Shown here piece by piece: positions 17,906-20,035 of a DNA stretch of 20,035 bases. The notes under the pieces were generated by a model, which ran no database searches, was not told the DNA's origin, and saw only the letters and a list, made by a program, of their open reading frames with translations. This stretch comes from a virus. Positions within the stretch are counted from its first letter, which is position 1; every line of letters starts with the position of its first letter. The DNA is taken from positions 1 through 20,035 of the IMG/VR virus record IMGVR_UViG_3300025652_000738; one strand, given 5' to 3'. The position numbers and the translations under genes were made by a program.

Positions 17906-19511
17906 CACACACCAACCCTGTCCTGACTGTAACAGCAGTGACGGGTTAGCGTACAACGACGACGGCTCAAGTAAGTGTTTTGTCTGTGACGCATACACAC
18001 CTGCCGACAAGGTAGATAACATCAGAGAGCTAGGTTCTATCAGCGATAAGCCTAAGCCGTCATTCACTCAGACAGAACACCGTTTAATCACAGCGGAGTA
18101 CCGTACCATCACCGACCGTTTAATTACAGGAACGACGGCGAAGAAGTACGCAGCTCTGAAGCAGGGTGATGTTACAACATTCGGTTACTATGACCCGTCA
18201 GATCCTACTAAACCAGTGGCGGCGAAGGTTCGTAACCCAGACAAGCGATTCAGTATCGTTGGTGATTGGAAGCGAGCAGGGTTGTATGGACAGCACTTGT
18301 TCTCTGAGGGTGGCAAGTATGTGACTCTTGTTGAGGGTGAGTACGACGCCCTGGCTGCACACCAGATGACAGGATCAAAGTTTCCAGTAGTGTCCGTTCG
18401 CAACGGTGCGACTTCGGCGGCAAAGGACTGTCGCCTTTTTTATGATTGGCTGAACAGCTTCGAGAACATTGTTATATGCTTCGATGCTGACGAGCCGGGA
18501 CAGAAGGCAGCAAAGGAATGTGCTGATCTGTTCGGTAACAAAGCAAGGATTGTTAAGCACGTCAACGGCTACAAGGATGCGTGTGATTACCTTGTTAACA
18601 ATCAATCAGAGGCGTACACCAAAGTATTCTGGTCCGCGCAACCGTACACACCCGAAGGTATCGTGGGTGCTGGTGAGCTACGCGATCTGATTAAGAAGCC
18701 GCTCACCAAGGCGAAGGTACAGTACCCGTTCGAGGGGTTGAACAAACACCTGTACGGTATACGTAACTCTGAACTGGTTACTATTTGTGCAGGTTCGGGG
18801 CTGGGTAAGTCTACTCTCCTACGTGAGGTGGTGTCGTCCATAATGGCACAGTCTGAGGACAACCTTGGCTTGATGTTTCTTGAGGAGACACCTGAGCGTA
18901 CCATGCGTGGACTAGTAGGTCTTGAACTGAACAAACCGATACACCTACCTGACTGTGAGTATGACGACCAAGACATTGACCTAGTGTACGATACGATGGA
19001 CTATGAGAACCGTGTCTATCTGTGGGAACACTTCGGTAGTAACGAGATTGAAAATGTACTGGGCCGTATGAGATACTTCGTCAAGGTACTAGGCGTACGT
19101 TATATCGTACTCGATCACGTCTCTATCCTTGTCTCTGACCAGAGCAACGGTGATGAACGACGTGCTTTGGATATGATTATGACTAAGTTGCGGACGTTCG
19201 TACAGGAGATGGGGATTTGTATGTTCCTTGTAAGCCACCTGAGACGGCCTGAAGGGAAGCAATTGGAGGACGGTGCTGTCACTAGCCTTGGTATGTTACG
19301 TGGCTCTGCGTCGATTGCACAGCTCTCTGATGCGGTCATCGGTGCTGAACGCAACAGTCAGAGCGATGATCCCATTGTTAGAAACACGACCGTGCTACGG
19401 GTGTTGAAGAACAGGTACACTGGAAAGACTGGCAAGGCGTGTGAAGTATTCTACAATGAGTCTACAGGACGACTAACACAGCGTGATGAACGTGAGGAGA
19501 AACCTTTGTGA
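17892..19511 (+). CDS. Bifunctional primase-helicase (T7 gp4-like)
   Basis: 539 residues, close to T7 gp4 (566). N-terminal zinc ribbon C10-x2-C13 ... C29-x2-C32 (CPDC, CFVC) reads template DNA for priming. TOPRIM primase core: LVEGEYD (146-152, E148 catalytic) and CFDADEPG (196-203, D198/D200), then KDACDYL. A linker leads to the RecA-like helicase: Walker A AGSGLGKST (300-308, K306), acidic EE (331-332), Walker B YIVLDH (404-409, D408), the SHLRRP motif (448-453) and an arginine at 508 (KNRYTG). All catalytic residues are intact, so it should unwind DNA 5'-3' as a hexamer and lay primers for the polymerase encoded downstream. The ATG overlaps the upstream gene and GGAG precedes it. Confidence 0.96.
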   Translation: MPFTNTHQPCPDCNSSDGLAYNDDGSSKCFVCDAYTPADKVDNIRELGSISDKPKPSFTQTEHRLITAEYRTITDRLITGTTAKKYAALKQGDVTTFGYYDPSDPTKPVAAKVRNPDKRFSIVGDWKRAGLYGQHLFSEGGKYVTLVEGEYDALAAHQMTGSKFPVVSVRNGATSAAKDCRLFYDWLNSFENIVICFDADEPGQKAAKECADLFGNKARIVKHVNGYKDACDYLVNNQSEAYTKVFWSAQPYTPEGIVGAGELRDLIKKPLTKAKVQYPFEGLNKHLYGIRNSELVTICAGSGLGKSTLLREVVSSIMAQSEDNLGLMFLEETPERTMRGLVGLELNKPIHLPDCEYDDQDIDLVYDTMDYENRVYLWEHFGSNEIENVLGRMRYFVKVLGVRYIVLDHVSILVSDQSNGDERRALDMIMTKLRTFVQEMGICMFLVSHLRRPEGKQLEDGAVTSLGMLRGSASIAQLSDAVIGAERNSQSDDPIVRNTTVLRVLKNRYTGKTGKACEVFYNESTGRLTQRDEREEKPL

Positions 19512-19750
19512 GATGTATAGCGTGTGACGTAGAACTAACAGACTACGAAGCAACAAGACGGTTTGCAGGTAGTCAAGAGTTTGTTGACTTGTGTAATCGT
19601 TGCGCTGCTGTTAGTCTAGACGATAGCGATGTGGTTGATCGTGCTGATCTACGTACACTCGCAGACCTAGAGGAGATGGTATACCATGAGCAAGATTGGG
19701 AGCTGGATATTAGAACAGGAACTGTTGATGGAGACGTATCAGAAGTTTAA
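19508..19750 (+). CDS. Small zinc-ribbon protein between helicase and polymerase
   Basis: 80 residues beginning with GTG at 19508, which overlaps the helicase stop (GTGA) and has GAGGAG upstream. C3-x2-C6 (RCIACDVEL) and C29-x2-C32 (LCNRCAAV) should bind zinc. The rest is acidic and helical (LRTLADLEEMVYHEQDWEL). Short MRC-x-AC...TDYEATR...LCN-C ribbons are common in phages in this position, with unknown function; a replication accessory or DNA-binding role is possible. Confidence 0.85.
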   Translation: MRCIACDVELTDYEATRRFAGSQEFVDLCNRCAAVSLDDSDVVDRADLRTLADLEEMVYHEQDWELDIRTGTVDGDVSEV

Positions 19751-19916
19751 CCACGACAGTGAACGCAACGAACTGAATGAGACTTATCATGAATACCTGT
19801 TACTTGGATATAGAAACTACTACGGATCACTCAACGATCTGGTGTGCAGTTACGAAGGTGAAGAACGATATACAGGTGCATACAACACCGGACTCATTGA
19901 GGAGTGTTTTGAATGA
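19686..19916 (+). CDS. Possible 76-residue overlapping gene
   Basis: Reading frame starting MSKIGSWILEQELLMETYQK with GAGGAG about 14 bases ahead. It overlaps the zinc-ribbon gene by 65 bases and the polymerase start by 128 bases, both in other frames, so it is hard to accept fully. In favour: the MSKIGSW-x-LE beginning resembles short proteins I recall from marine phages, and without it 38 bases would be empty and polymerase would lack a good ribosome binding site. An internal ATG at 19728 is another possible start. Treat as uncertain. Confidence 0.38.
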   Translation: MSKIGSWILEQELLMETYQKFNHDSERNELNETYHEYLLLGYRNYYGSLNDLVCSYEGEERYTGAYNTGLIEECFE

Positions 19917-20035
19917 AGCTGACAAAATTGTTGGACATAATCTTATCGGATTTGACTGTCGCGTTCTCGATAGTGTTTGGAACATACATGTTGATAGGTC
20001 TTCTGTTGTGGACACTCTCTACCTCTCCAGACTCT
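19789..20035 (+). CDS. DNA polymerase, family A (T7-like), N-terminal part; runs off the right edge
   Basis: Frame from ATG 19789 is open to the window end (82 residues). It starts MNTCYLDIETTTDHSTIWCA: D7 and E9 form the Exo I motif of the 3'-5' proofreading exonuclease. ADKIVGHNLIGFDCRVLD (residues about 44-61) is Exo II, with N51 and D56, and VVDTLYLSRL (73-82) matches the stretch that follows in T7-type polymerases. The polymerase domain lies beyond the window. The ribosome binding site is weak (GAATGAGAC), and the start lies inside a different frame, so coupling to upstream translation is likely. It would work with the primase-helicase encoded just before it. Confidence 0.92.
   Translation, partial: MNTCYLDIETTTDHSTIWCAVTKVKNDIQVHTTPDSLRSVLNEADKIVGHNLIGFDCRVLDSVWNIHVDRSSVVDTLYLSRL

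Noticed and set aside
1-20035. Phage-specific (T7-type) promoters, CRISPR arrays, insertion sequences, attachment sites
   Set aside because: No repeated T7-like promoter, regularly spaced repeat-spacer array, transposase gene or flanking repeats could be found by eye.

Overview
The window is part of the genome of a tailed, double-stranded DNA phage, most likely a short-tailed (podovirus-like) phage of the broad T7 supergroup. Virion genes include small and large terminase, P22-type portal, scaffold, HK97-type capsid and a long repetitive fibre. Replication genes include a T7 gp4-like primase-helicase and the start of a family A DNA polymerase. Many small genes (lysine-rich proteins, a Gly-X-Y collagen-like protein, the short tail-end genes) are of types common in marine phages. 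The host is not shown directly. Two perfect CTGT-N8-ACAG sites and consensus DnaA boxes would fit a gammaproteobacterium; this is an inference.

Layout. Bases 1-12074 carry the late (virion) genes on the minus strand. In order of transcription they are terS, an M15 peptidase, terL, portal, collagen-like protein and its partial duplicate, a run of tiny basic proteins, a short helical protein, a zinc-ribbon protein, scaffold, major capsid, tail fibre, then four small genes of which the last runs off the left edge. Most junctions are stop/start overlaps, so this is one translationally coupled operon. Two near-consensus sigma-70 promoters (12202-12230 and 5834-5862) and one hairpin terminator after the capsid gene (3514-3541) subdivide it. 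Bases 13399-20035 carry early/replication genes on the plus strand: a run of small, mostly unrecognised proteins, a conserved 239-residue phage protein with a three-cysteine cluster, then a second promoter (17647-17675), primase-helicase, a zinc-ribbon protein and the N-terminus of DNA polymerase.

The most interesting part is the 1.3 kb divergent region 12075-13398, which has no credible gene. Reading left to right it holds: CTTTAAAG repeats and the late promoter; iteron-like repeats of GCAGATTGC/GCAGAATGC; two near-identical SOS-type boxes, one lying directly downstream of the -10 of a minus-strand promoter; two perfect DnaA boxes with a near-match between them; a plus-strand promoter whose -35 is embedded in an inverted repeat; about 330 bases with many hairpins that look like a large structured RNA; and a complete type III hammerhead ribozyme just upstream of the first early gene. 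The early genes then carry four copies of the palindrome TTGTAA-NN-TTACAA at a constant 14-16 bases before start codons.

Working model (inference): this region is both the replication origin and the early/late switch. Host DnaA and the iterons would open the origin. LexA or a phage repressor would hold back leftward transcription. The rightward transcript would begin with a roughly 430-nucleotide structured RNA that frees itself from the early mRNA by hammerhead cleavage at 13315/13316. No phage RNA polymerase, integrase, tRNA, CRISPR array or insertion sequence was found in the window.
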